Shown here one piece after another: positions 47,101 to 59,100 of a stretch of DNA of 64,000 bases (positions are counted from its first letter, which is position 1; every line of letters begins with the position of its first letter). Source of the DNA: Nepenthes gracilis (lineage: Eukaryota > Streptophyta > Magnoliopsida > Caryophyllales > Nepenthaceae); assembly GCA_033239525.1 (NCBI GenBank), contig BSYO01000023.1, positions 12,974,158-13,038,157 of the forward strand, in the 5' to 3' direction. A program made the position numbers and the translations under genes. The notes under the pieces were generated by a model. That model ran no database searches, was not told the origin of the DNA, and saw only the letters and a program-made list of their open reading frames with translations.

Positions 47101-50100
47101 AGACGGTGGCAACATAAAGGCTATAAACTAGAAAGTAAAACCCATTCTTGGTGTTGCCAAGTCTGTGCTAGTGCAACTTGGAAAGTGGAATGGGAAACTA
47201 CATTTCATGGTAGCATCTATTGATAACTTTGACCGGATTTTAGGGATATGCTCATGCCCCACTTAAATTCGGCGCTCTTCATTGGTGAGAGGTCGTGTTT
47301 GCGAAATGCTTCCAAAAGATCAAAAGAATTTAAGAGGAATGGTAAGGAAAAGGTATTGTCTGCATTCCAGCTTAAAAGGGGCATGAAGAATGGGGAGCCT
47401 TCCTTCCTTGCGACATTATTAGTGGATGAAGACGTTGAGATTTGGTCTCCGTCATTGGAAATTGGCATACTCCTAGAAGAGTTCGAGGAGTTGATGCCTA
47501 CGGAGTTGCCCAAGGTTCTTCCACCTTGGAGAGCGGTGGATTACCAGATTGAACTGACATCGAGGGTGAAGCATCTGCTCGAGGAGCATATAGCATAGCA
47601 CCTCTCAAGCTAGTAGAGTTTTGAAAATAATTGGATGGGTTGATTAGCACAGGCTTCATCCACCATTCGAAAGCGCCTTACTGAGCCCCTGTACTACTTT
47701 AGAATTAGCAAGATGGGATTCTATGATTTTGCATTGACTATAGAGCCCTAAACAAGGTGATCGTGAAAGATCACTATCTGATTCATTTGATCGCTGACTT
47801 TTTTGATCAATTGAGCAACGCAAAATATTTCATGAAGCTTGACTTGAGGTCAGGCTATCACCAAGTTAGAATGGCGGAGGGAGACGACCCAAAAACTATA
47901 TATGTTATAAGATATGGAGTTTTCTTGTGGCTTGTAATGCCCTTCGGATTGATCAATGTCCCAACAACTTTTTACATGTTGATGAACCAGGTATTCTATC
48001 ATTACTTAGACAAATTTGTGGTGGTCATCTTGGACGACATTGTGATATATAGTTCAAGCCTAGAAGATCATTTGCGACATCTAAGATTAATATTCTAGAA
48101 GTTGAAGGAGAATCATCTTTATGTGAAGTGTGAGAATTGCTCATTTTCTCAGGAGGAGATTGACTTTTTAGGGCACTTTGTGGGGTGAGGTGAAATTAGA
48201 ATGGATCTAAAGATGGTGCAAGCTATCTTAGATTAGTAATTTTTGATAGGTATGAGCGAGCTGCATTCATTTCTTGGCCTGACTAATTATTATCAACGAT
48301 TTATAGAAGGGTATTCAATGAAAGTAACACTTTTGACTGATTTATTCAAGAAGGATATGAAGTCGTTTTGGTTGAATACATGTCAGCAAGCTTTCGGGGA
48401 GCTTAAGTGTGCAGCAATGAAGGAGCTAGTGTTAACCCTTCTAGATATTACTAAACACTTTGAAGTGTAGATCGATGCATCAAATTTTGCTCTTGGAGAG
48501 CTCTTATTGCAAGAAAGCCATCTGGTAGCTTATGAGAGTAGAAGTTAAATGAGGTTGAATGACGTTATGCAACCTAGGAGGAGTTGCCAGCGATTGTCTA
48601 CTATTTTAGGACCTAGAAACATTATTTGCTTGGTTTCGAATTTGGGGTAAAAATTGACAACACTATTGCCAGCCATATCCTCACTCAATTGAAGTTAATG
48701 TCAAAGCAAATTCGATGGTAGGAGTTCTTAGCAGAGTTTGACATGGAGCAAGAGCACAAATCTGGATATAGCAACTAAGCTGCAGATGCCATTAGTAGAA
48801 GACCAGACTTCGTTGTCTTGTTTCGAGTAGCCTATATATCGACAAGCGAGATTGCCATGACTATAAGAGAATCGGTAAACCTAAACCTTGAGAAAGATCC
48901 AATGAATGTAACTCTACTTTGACTTATTCGGGAAGGTAAGACTCGGAGATTCTGGATTGATGATGTATTGATCTTCATGAAATGACAGTAGGCTTTTATC
49001 CTTAAGGTTGGAGGATTAAGGAGAATGCTCCTCAGAGGGGGTCATGACACTTTATAGATTGGTCACCTGAGATGGGAGTGTACTCTGAGCTTACTGTAGA
49101 AGGGCTATTACTAGCTTAAGATGATGGATGATGTGATGAGTTATACGAAGACTTGTCTCACTTGTCAACAATATAAGATTAAACGTTAGAAGGCGGTGGA
49201 ATTGTTGGAACCCCTCACTATGCCTAATAGACCTTGAGAAAGTGTTTCCTTTGACTTCATTATTGGGTTGCCCAAAGTTAGCCAAGCTCGTGCATCTTGA
49301 TGGTCATGGGTTGTTTTTCAATATATGCCACTTTTGTTTTGACATCAGGAGATTGTTCAAGGGAAGCGATAGCGTCTCTTTTCTTCAAACGCATCGTCAA
49401 GTATTGGGGAGTGCCCCAAAGCATTGTAAGTGACAGAAATGGGTGCTTCATTAGAGCTTTCTGGTCAAAATTCTTCCGACTACTCGGTTTATAATTGAAT
49501 ATCTCATCAAGCTACCATCCTTAAATTGATGGTCAAATAGAGAGATTTAATGCCTACTTGACATTTTGTGAGTACCAATTAGAAGGATTAGGTGAAGATT
49601 TTTAATGCTACTTAATTTTGTTTTAATACTCAAAAGTGTTCTTCTTAAAAAAAAAAAGAGCTCTTTTGAAGTTGTAATATGTTAGCAGCCGTTTCTTTCA
49701 CATATTGTACCTGAGCCATACAAAGGTAAGTATCCTTGTACTTACAATTTGGCCCGAAAGTGGCAACAGAACCTGTAGATTGTCAAAGCCTACTTGGAAA
49801 ATGCATCTCGTTGAATGAAGAAATGGGCAGATCAAAAAAGATGGCCAGTTCAATTCAATATGAGAGATATTGTATTGGTGAAACTTCTTCACGAACAAAT
49901 GCAGTTCCTTATAGGAAAAGAGGATGAGATAATTGCCTCATATGGAAATATGAATGCCATGTTGTGTGGAAAGGCATCATATAAGATAGATCATCCGGAA
50001 TGGATGAAGGTCTATCATGTCTTCCATGTGAGTTGTTTAAAGTCATATTATTCTGATATGGAAGACCCCTCACGCAATCCGTTACAGCGCACTAACATTA

Positions 50101-53100
50101 GAATAAGGCTACCATCAGCATCAAAAGTTAAACAAATTATTACTGAGCAAGAGGTGACAACATCATATGGAACAAGGGAAAAGAAGTGTTTGTGAAGTAG
50201 GGAAAGATCAACAGAAGAAATAAGTTGGGAACTTGTTGAAGATGTGAGACTAAAGAGGTGAAAGGTCAAAACTATCTTGAAGATCAAGTCAATGAGAACA
50301 TCAACAGCTTAGTAGGGGAGGATATTTGAATTCAAACCGAGTCATGTGAATTTTTACATGATTTTTCTTGCATCTTTAAACTTTTTTAAGAATTTAGGTG
50401 AATTTAATTTGAATTTAGTATTGTAAAAAAATTAGATATGCTATTATAAAAGTTGGAAACTTTCAATATATATTAATGCCAAAGGCCAAAAGGCCCAAAA
50501 ACTCTATATGGGGGAATGAATTCTTGAAATCTTCTTCCATATTTGATTATTAATTACTTATTATTATTAATTGCTTGTTATTATTAATTGCTTGTTTAAG
50601 TTTCCATATTTTCAATTAGTGACTTATTTGTGTTATACATACTCGACACTGGTGTCATTGTCGTGTTTGGTCTCAGGATCAACCCTGACCCCTAAGTGTG
50701 TTCGTAGGTCAACTTGGCTTGTGTCCAGCTCTTAACGGTCACGGATGTGCCGCACAATTTTATGGCTATAAAATTCAGACTGTGACATAGCGTGCCCCCT
50801 TTGGTTCCTTTCACTGAACTGTTCATTTCTTTATATTTATAACCCCAAAAATAAGAACAAAGAGTCAGTCCATAAAAAGGCATCATTGGTTTCTATGAAA
50901 TATGTCTGGTAGCTGTTCTCTAGCATATATGTGCCAAAGCATTGGTATGCATTATATTTGGGTGCCTAATTTACCTGTCGTACAGGGGCATTTTGCAATT
51001 TCAATATTGAATCTGGATTTGATATAGATAGCTGTTCAGTTCATATTTGATGATTTTGAGCATTTTCTTTAGAATATCCTAAAGAGTTGTTGATTTTAAA
51101 GAAGATCTTGGCCTATTATAGGGATAGGTAAATTCAAATGTATGCAAATTGGCCACAAATATTGTTGTGATTAACAGTGGAATTATTGTCATAATTTAAA
51201 CACATAAGACAATAAGTTTACGTAGTTCACTCTCAAGATGAGAGTTATGTGTACAGGCAATAAGGAAATGATGGCTTTTTATATATTTCAAAAGAGTACA
51301 AGTGATGGTATCACTTTATTCTGAGTTCGAAAGAGACGTAATGAACTTGATTAAACTCTGCTATGTCAAGCTAACACTCAGCTACTGTGGATTTCCAACT
51401 GCATCGGCTAGTGAACACTAGTATGAATGCCTTCAATCAACCACATTCATCTCTTTAAGCCGATAGAAAAATTGTTCTTTATTTAGTTGATTTAATGTGG
51501 GTTTTCAAGATGTGATTAACAACTTTTAACATAATCAGATATACTAATCTCATTCAAGGCACTTTCTCTTAGTCATCAAATTCATCCCAATCCCCATGGG
51601 CAGCCATCGTTGTTCACAATCTCCCATGATAAGCATTGAACTGGATGCAAATTAAATGCTATAACTGAATTCAAAAAATGCATCATCTATGAATATATCA
51701 AATACAACACAAGTAACTTGCAGGTTGATGTTCTTTTGAGTATTTGGAAAATGTTAACCATGAACAATGGAGATTTTACATACTTCATTTTGGATATAGC
51801 AGCCATTCAGAGGGCCCCAAGACCGCAGAATGATCTAATTTTGGCAGATGATCTTCTTTTCTTCATAAATGTAAGATCTATCTAAATTTTGCTTGAAATT
51901 CTAAGCTTTTGCATTAGTCATACTATTTTTTTGTTGTTTCGTTACATATATGCTCGTTGTCTACACACTACCTATATGATAAATAGCACAAATCTTGATG
52001 TTGAGCTTTTTGTAACGTGCAGGTGAAACTTTGCAATGGCAAGCTGGTTCTTGTTGAGGCTTGCAGAAGAGGTTTTTTGAGTTTTGGAAAACATCGCATC
52101 CTCACCCATAACCTTGTTGATTTGTTACGACAACTTAGTAGAGCTTTTGATAGAGTAAGTTAATAATTTTTTTATGGCTGGACATGGTCTATGTTATTTA
52201 GTTCATATCTATTCTTTCAATTTGAACATTTTTATAGCTATGCTTTAGATACCTTGATTTTTTAAAAACCAATCTGAGTAAAATAGCAATGATTACAGCA
52301 CTTTTTTACATTATTTTGGAAGTCTAATGACTCAATAATATGGATATGGAAAATATAGGATTTCCAATAGTTATATTCGATGTTTTCTGGTCAAGTGGAT
52401 TGGTTCCTTTATTCCATGCTTAACTTCCATATAACAGGTGTACTGAAAATATGATCTATTAGGATTGAAGACATTGGAAACGCGTGGGAACCCTGAGAGG
52501 TTCATTCACATGCTTCAACAGTATGGGGGTTTCTTACTGACAACTTAATGAAAGCAGCATTCAATCAAATTGGGAGCTTACCACTTAAGTCATAATAGTT
52601 GTGTTCTATTCATTGTATGGATCCAATGTTAGCTACGTGTGGGTAGTAATTAGATTCAAACTATAATCAAGCTAAAACCACACATTATTTTCACAGTTGT
52701 GTTACCAGCTAAGGCCTGCTTGATTTGGTGTGATTTATGTAGATGCTTTTGAAAAGAGTGAAATGAGGATTTAGTACATTTGATTTGCATGTATAGGCAG
52801 AAAAAGGAGACCATCTACTACGACTAATGCTGTGATGCCAAAATAAGGAATTGCTATCCTTTTATTTAGCAACTGTAACCAAAACACACCAAGTAAGGCA
52901 CAATTACACTGTTTAATTTTCTCATCATCATGCTTGATCACTTCTTTTGCAAAAGCAACCTCTTGCATAATATAAGATAAGGCCACCAACCATAGATTCA
53001 AAATGATCCAAGTTGTCCGATCCTTCCCCAAATGCTGAACATAGCAGGAGCTTTGTGTAGCGGGCTTCCCATTTTATTGTTGATCATTTCTTTGGTCTTC

Positions 53101-56100
53101 TAGGACATCTCTCTTTCATATTGCCTACGGTTTTTATTCTTAACCGGCTAAAATCCTGGTTGATTTGTTACTTATATTCTGAATGATTTCAGGCTTACGA
53201 TGATCTCATGAAAGTATTTATAGATCGCAATAAGGTATGTAATCGTCCTGAAGTATCTTTTCTGTGTTTGCTTCAGGATCTGACTTCTCTAGACACTTGT
53301 TTTTTTTAGTTTATAACTTTATTGTCTTTGACATGAGGTCTATTTTTAAGCAACTCTCTCTTTCCCCCTTGCAGTTCGGTAATCTTCCATACGGCTTCAG
53401 AGCCAACACTTGGCTCATCCCGCCTTATTCAGCACAGTCACCATCGACATTCCCTCCTCTTCCTATTGAGGACGAAAATTGGGGAGGCAATGGTGGTGGC
53501 TTAGGAAGAGATGGTAGAAGTGATTTGATACCTTGGTCAAATGAGTTCCGATTTGTTGCCTCAATGCCTTGCAAGACTGCTGAAGAGAGACAACATCGTG
53601 ATAGGAAGGCTTTTCTTATCCACAGTCTATTTGTAGATGTATCAATTTTCAGAGCCATATCTACCTTGCAGCATGTGATGGAAAATACAACTTTAATTGA
53701 TTCAAATGTAAATGATGAGATACTTCACACTGAGAGAGTTGGGGACATGTGCATCACTGTAATGAAGGATGCTTGTCAAGCTAGCAGTAAGGTTGATACT
53801 AAGATTGATGGGCTTCGGGCAACTGGATTTGATCAGAGGACTCTTCTAGAAAGAAATTTGCTGAAAGGGATAACAGCTGATGAAAATACTGCTGCACATG
53901 TAAGATGCACAATTTTGTTTTTGAAATGGATTTGAGGAAGAGTGTTTAATCAGCACTGTACAACTTCACTGCAGGATATCAGCAGTCTAGGTTCTGTGAA
54001 TGTGAGGTATAGTGGTTACATTGCCACTGTCAAAGTTGATGTGAAAGAGAGTGCAGAAGTGTGTTCTTTGTCTCCCATCATAGAAAGTTTTGATCATCCT
54101 GAAGGTGGTGCAAATGCACTCAATGTAAACAGGTGACTCTTTCTCAAGCTAGTCATGAAATACATCACCTTAGAGCTGTTTCCTGTATTTGTTTTTTTCC
54201 CACACGAATTTGGTGTGTGCATTTGTTTTCTTGATATTTGTTTGTTTCTTTATGTGTGCATCTGGGGTGAGGAGTTGTGTTTTGACAAACTGGCATGATT
54301 TAATCTGCCAGTGACTAATTTTTCTGCTTCTGACCCTGTTTTAATTTTAATTATTACCTTTTCCCTACAGTTTAAGATTACTTCTTCACAAAGGAGCAGC
54401 TTCAGGACAGTGCAAATTAGGAATACAATCACAATATCCAGAGAATGAAAAGCTTAGTGCTGCCCAAGCTTTTGTTGAGAAGCTCCTGGAAGAGAGTCTT
54501 GTTAAACTTCAGGAAGAGAAGCTAGAGGAGGACAACTTTATAAGATGGGAGCTAGGAGCCTGTTGGATGCAACATTTGCAAGACCAGAAAAACAATGAGA
54601 AGGATAAGAAACCATCTGTTGAGAAGGCCAAGAGTGAGATGAAAGCTCAGGGCCTTGGTACACCCCTTAGATTGCTTAAGAACAAGAAAGCAGAAGGGAG
54701 TTCACAGTTGCCATCTGTAATTTCAGAGTCCCATGCACATGGTGTTAATATTGCATCACCTTCTACAGAATCGCAGCTTGGGACTAATGGAAATGATGCT
54801 GAGCTAGCACTCAGAAAATTGGTGCCTGATGCAGCTTTCACTCGGTTGAAAGAATCAGAGACAGGATTGCATCTGAAGGTACTATGGTGATATAAGAGTC
54901 TAAAAAATATTATTTCTTATCAAATAGTTAGCTGCTAAACCAGACCAATCTTTGGGTCAGTCTTTGCAGGAGCTGATTGATCTCTCCCAGAAATATTATG
55001 ATGAAGTTGCTCTTCCTAAACTGGTATTCCTGGGTGGTCATAGACTCATAGGTCTAATTTCCTAATTTTTTGCTTGTATTATGACTGCTTTGATTCTCAT
55101 TTCTTAAAATTAACTATGGATTGCAGGTTGCAGATTTTGCCTCATTAGAACTCTCACCAGTGGATGGACGAACTTTGACTGATTTCATGCACACTAGAGG
55201 TCTTAAGATGCGTTCTTTGGGACGTGTTGTAAGTCTTTTATTCTGATCTGGGGTTTGGTTCCTTTTGAACTTTTTTGTCATACATCTTCATGTTTGATCA
55301 ATGAAAGGTCAGGTATACAGAAAACCAGCCTCCAATAGAGGTTTAAAGAGTTCAACTTTTTCCTGCCTTGGAACCTTGAAGAATGTTAAAAATTTTTTGT
55401 GATGTTGGAATCTATATGACAATCCTTAATGGAACTTGATGGGGAAAAATTTCTTTCCATGTTGGAATCCATTACATTTCCTAGTAGATTTAGTGTCAGT
55501 TTTTTTCTTTTCTTTTTTTTTTTTGGCATTTTTTTATCTTGAATAAGACGAATGTAGTCCTAAAATCATCTTAGTGTCTCTGAAACCAAAGCAAGTGACA
55601 CAGGAGGAAAGAATGAAAGAGGTTCTGATTTGTGTGCTATATCTGCCTTATAGTTTGCAGAAACCCCTGATATTGCCATTGCATTTTCTCACTCATAGTA
55701 TGCCTGTCTATCTGATTTTATTGTTCGTCTCCTCCGGTTTGCTGCCCTGACCTCTTTTTTCTTTCCCTTTCCTTTTGGCCGTTCTTCTGGGCGAACCTTG
55801 ATTTGATGCAATATATACCAATATGTATCGATCATATCTTTCATTACAGTCATAGTTTCATTGTTAATAGGAATGGGACTTAAATTTTTTGATGGCAACA
55901 AAAAGGGTTCAGCATATGTGGGATTTTCCTAGTTGATAAGATTGCACTATTATGATCCGTAGGTTATGAGTTTAAATTATGAAAACAACTTTTCTGCAAT
56001 GCGAAGGGTAACAAAACATTTGACCATCAGCTAGACCCCTGTAATTTGATAGTCTTGTGCATCAAGCCACCCTAAACTATTGGCCCCCCTCTCTCGTTTT

Positions 56101-59100
56101 TGTCTATTGACAGGCTCTCGCTTTGCTCTGGCCGTTCTTTTTATTCTCCTTCAGTGGTTTATTAACAGGCTTTTTTATGGGAAAGTTATTTGCCCACTAG
56201 GCAGCAAAATAGATTGTTGCTCCCCAACCAACTTATGAAACATGCACAAACCAATGCCAACTCTGAACATGCATTTGCATGCCCAGAACTCTTGACCATT
56301 TTTTTCTTCTGTTTGTGTTCTTTTAACTTTGGTTATGATGTTATGTACACAATCCCATTTTAAAATGACATTTTCTCATTAGATTTTCCTCCCTCTCTCT
56401 CTCTCTCTCTCTCACTATCAAACGTTTTGACAGCTTTGATCCAACACCCAGTTGATTTGCAACTGAAGGTTTCAAATTTCAAACTTTGGACTTTATGATG
56501 CTTCATTTACCTCTGGTGATTGAATATTATATTGTTTTCTTAATCAGGTGAAGCTTTCAGAAAAGCTGTCACATGTCCAGTCTCTTTGCATTCATGAGAT
56601 GATTGTACGAGCTTATAAGCACATTCTGCATGCTGCAATTGCTTCTGTCAGTCTTGATGATATGGCTATGACAGTGGCTGCTGCCTTGAACCTGATGCTT
56701 GGGGTTCCTGAGACTGGAGGCTCTGATCAGTCATGCAACGTCCATCCTTTGGTGTGGAAATGGTTGGAGGTATTTTTGTTGAGGCGATACGACTGGGATA
56801 TTAGTGGCATCAACTATAGAGATTTAAGGAAATTTGGAATGCTACGTGGACTATGTCAAAAGGTAGATAGCCAATTTTGAATTCCACTGTGTTTAAAAAC
56901 CAATTTGGAAACTCAATACTTGAAAATTTTGTACGCGACTTATGAATTAAGTAATTATTTGGGGAAGTTGAATAGCACCAAGAGTAAAAGCTGTGAGTCA
57001 ATAAGGTGGGTTAGTTTTTCATATGCTTTGATATTGAGGTTGAAGGTAGGGCATGGACGAAGGGAGCATCACTAGTGATGAGGTGTTGACATGTAGTCTT
57101 TGCCATATATTTTGTTGGACAATATAGTTCTTCACGTTTCTGTTGAACTAAAATAATTTTAATGGGTGTAGACCTTCGCACGAGATGAAGATAGTTTGCA
57201 AAATAGACATGGTTGCAATATGTCATGGATGTTTAATATCTCAAATTTCTGACTCAATTTCTCTAGGTAATGAGCCACTTTTGAGTGATGGGCTCTTGCA
57301 AGATTTTCTGATATGCCAATTTAACCAGTTTCATTCATACCTCTCACAGATGTTGAGAAATGTTTGTTCTCTTTCTTCAGAGGAAGATCTCCTTTTTTGA
57401 CTTGGATATTAAAAAAATGAAATTTGAAACTGAAGAATTTCTTATTCTTGGTTTTAAATGCATGGGAATGATATATCACTGTAGAAGATTGCTCGTAGAG
57501 AGGTTTTTCTTAAGGGATGTTTCAGTTTCACAAGTATTTTTTTTGTTGTTCATCGTTAGGTGGGTATTGAGTTGATTCCAAGGGATTATGATTTGAATTC
57601 TCCAGTTCCCTTCCATAGAACAGACATTGTCAGCCTGATCCCTGTTCACAAGGTGAGAACTGGGCAATTTGTTCTTTCTTTTACCTGTGAATATATGGTG
57701 TACAAATCATTAGCTGATTGGTTTTCCGAAATTTCTCGAGTTTGCAGCAAGCAGCATGCTCATCTGCTGATGGGAGACAACTACTAGAGTCATCAAAAAC
57801 AGCTTTAGATAAAGGGAAACTAGAAGATGCAGTTAATTATGGAACAAAGGTGCCTTTAAGACCAACACCATTTCCCTTAATTTTGTGTGAAATTGCTATT
57901 AAAATTTTAACATGCAGCTTGTTCCTGAAGTTTGATTTATCGTATTACTGTATTGCAGGCTCTTGCAAAGTTTATAGCAGTTTGTGGTCCCTATCATCGG
58001 ATGACAGCAGGAGCTTACAGTCTCCTTGCTGTAGTGCTGTATCACACTGGCGATTTTAATCAGGTTATCATCAATGCTGTTTTTGGGTTTGTTCTTCATA
58101 GGATCAATTTTCTCTTGCCATCTGGACTTAGATTACTTGAACTTCAAAACTTTTTCTAAGCCAACTGTTAGCTTGTCACCATTTCCCTACACGAGAATAT
58201 CACTGTATGTTGGCCTTTAGTTTTGTTTTCCCATCGAGGCATCAGAATCACGAAGATGCAGGAAGGAGAGGGAGGAAGAGGGAATGAAGAGAAAAGAAGC
58301 TGAAATAACGGAGGGAGAAGAGATAGACAGTTGTGGAGGGGAAGAAGAAGCATGGGAAAGAGAGAGATAATTAGGTAACAATTATATTCATAATATCATT
58401 AGTCAAAACTATATAAAATTTAGGGTTCTTATATCGGCACTCAACTGTTTATTTAACTAGAAAATAAATATAACTTCCTAACGATGATGACCCAAATTAT
58501 GAAAATAACAATTGGAAAATAAATATAATTTTTTAAATGACGATGATCCAAAAATATTAATATAACAGAATGAAATTATTACCATTCCTACATATCTGGG
58601 AAATTACGTAAATTACAAAATTTCAATTTTTTCAGGGATGTATCTTAATTATGGAACATGTGTAATCAATAGACTCATCTCCTCATCCACTTCATGATCG
58701 TTAAATTGCCTCATTTTAGTGAGATTTTTGAACCACAGGCGACAATTTACCAGCAAAAAGCCTTGGACATCAATGAAAGGGAGCTGGGACTTGATCATCC
58801 TGACACAATGAAGAGTTATGGGGATTTAGCCGTCTTCTATTACAGACTTCAACATACGGAGCTGTCTCTCAGGTATGATTCGTGTCCTAATATGATATAA
58901 AATTCATTGTGAAATTGATTTGACTTTATAAGATTTGTTTACTTGCGACATTTGTAATTATTAATTAACACACCAGCTTTTAGTATTTTGCTTTCAGATA
59001 ATGTGACCAATTCGTATTGTATTTTGTTTCAATATAGTATTTTGTTTCATTGGATATTGAAGGGATTGTTTTGGTACTAATATTATCATTTGACAATTCC

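Larger units (their letters stand above)
45261..50787 (+). mobile_element. Ty3/gypsy chromovirus-like retrotransposon in the host intron, degenerate
   Basis: LTRs at 45261-45704 and 50323-50787 enclose gag, protease, reverse transcriptase, RNase H, integrase and a chromodomain-like tail in that order, all on the plus strand, the same sense as the host gene. A Met-tRNA-type primer site and a purine tract lie at the expected inner edges. Many stops and frameshifts make it inactive. The LTRs differ at about 15-20 bases per 100 by eye, so it is old. The flanks (TGTAA left, TAGCG right) do not form a target duplication. Short LTRs, the Met primer site and the integrase C-terminal part suggest a Galadriel-like chromovirus, but that is inference. 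Confidence 0.88.
43746..51802 (+). other. Coding intron 5 of the REC/TSS-like gene, 8.06 kb, enlarged by a retrotransposon
   Basis: The donor is ATTCAGT|GTCAGT and the acceptor ATATAGCAG|CC. Joining them completes a Ser codon and keeps the frame. The retrotransposon at 45261-50787 makes up 5.5 kb of it. The flanks (43,746-45,260 and 50,788-51,802) hold ordinary intron sequence with no other coding exon found. Confidence 0.85.

Noticed and set aside
45256..50792. Target duplication around the intronic retrotransposon
   Set aside because: TGTAA and TAGCG do not match; the ends or the duplication have mutated.
53425..53658. Minus-strand frame of 77 codons
   Set aside because: Complement of the large CLU-domain exon 53375-53899.
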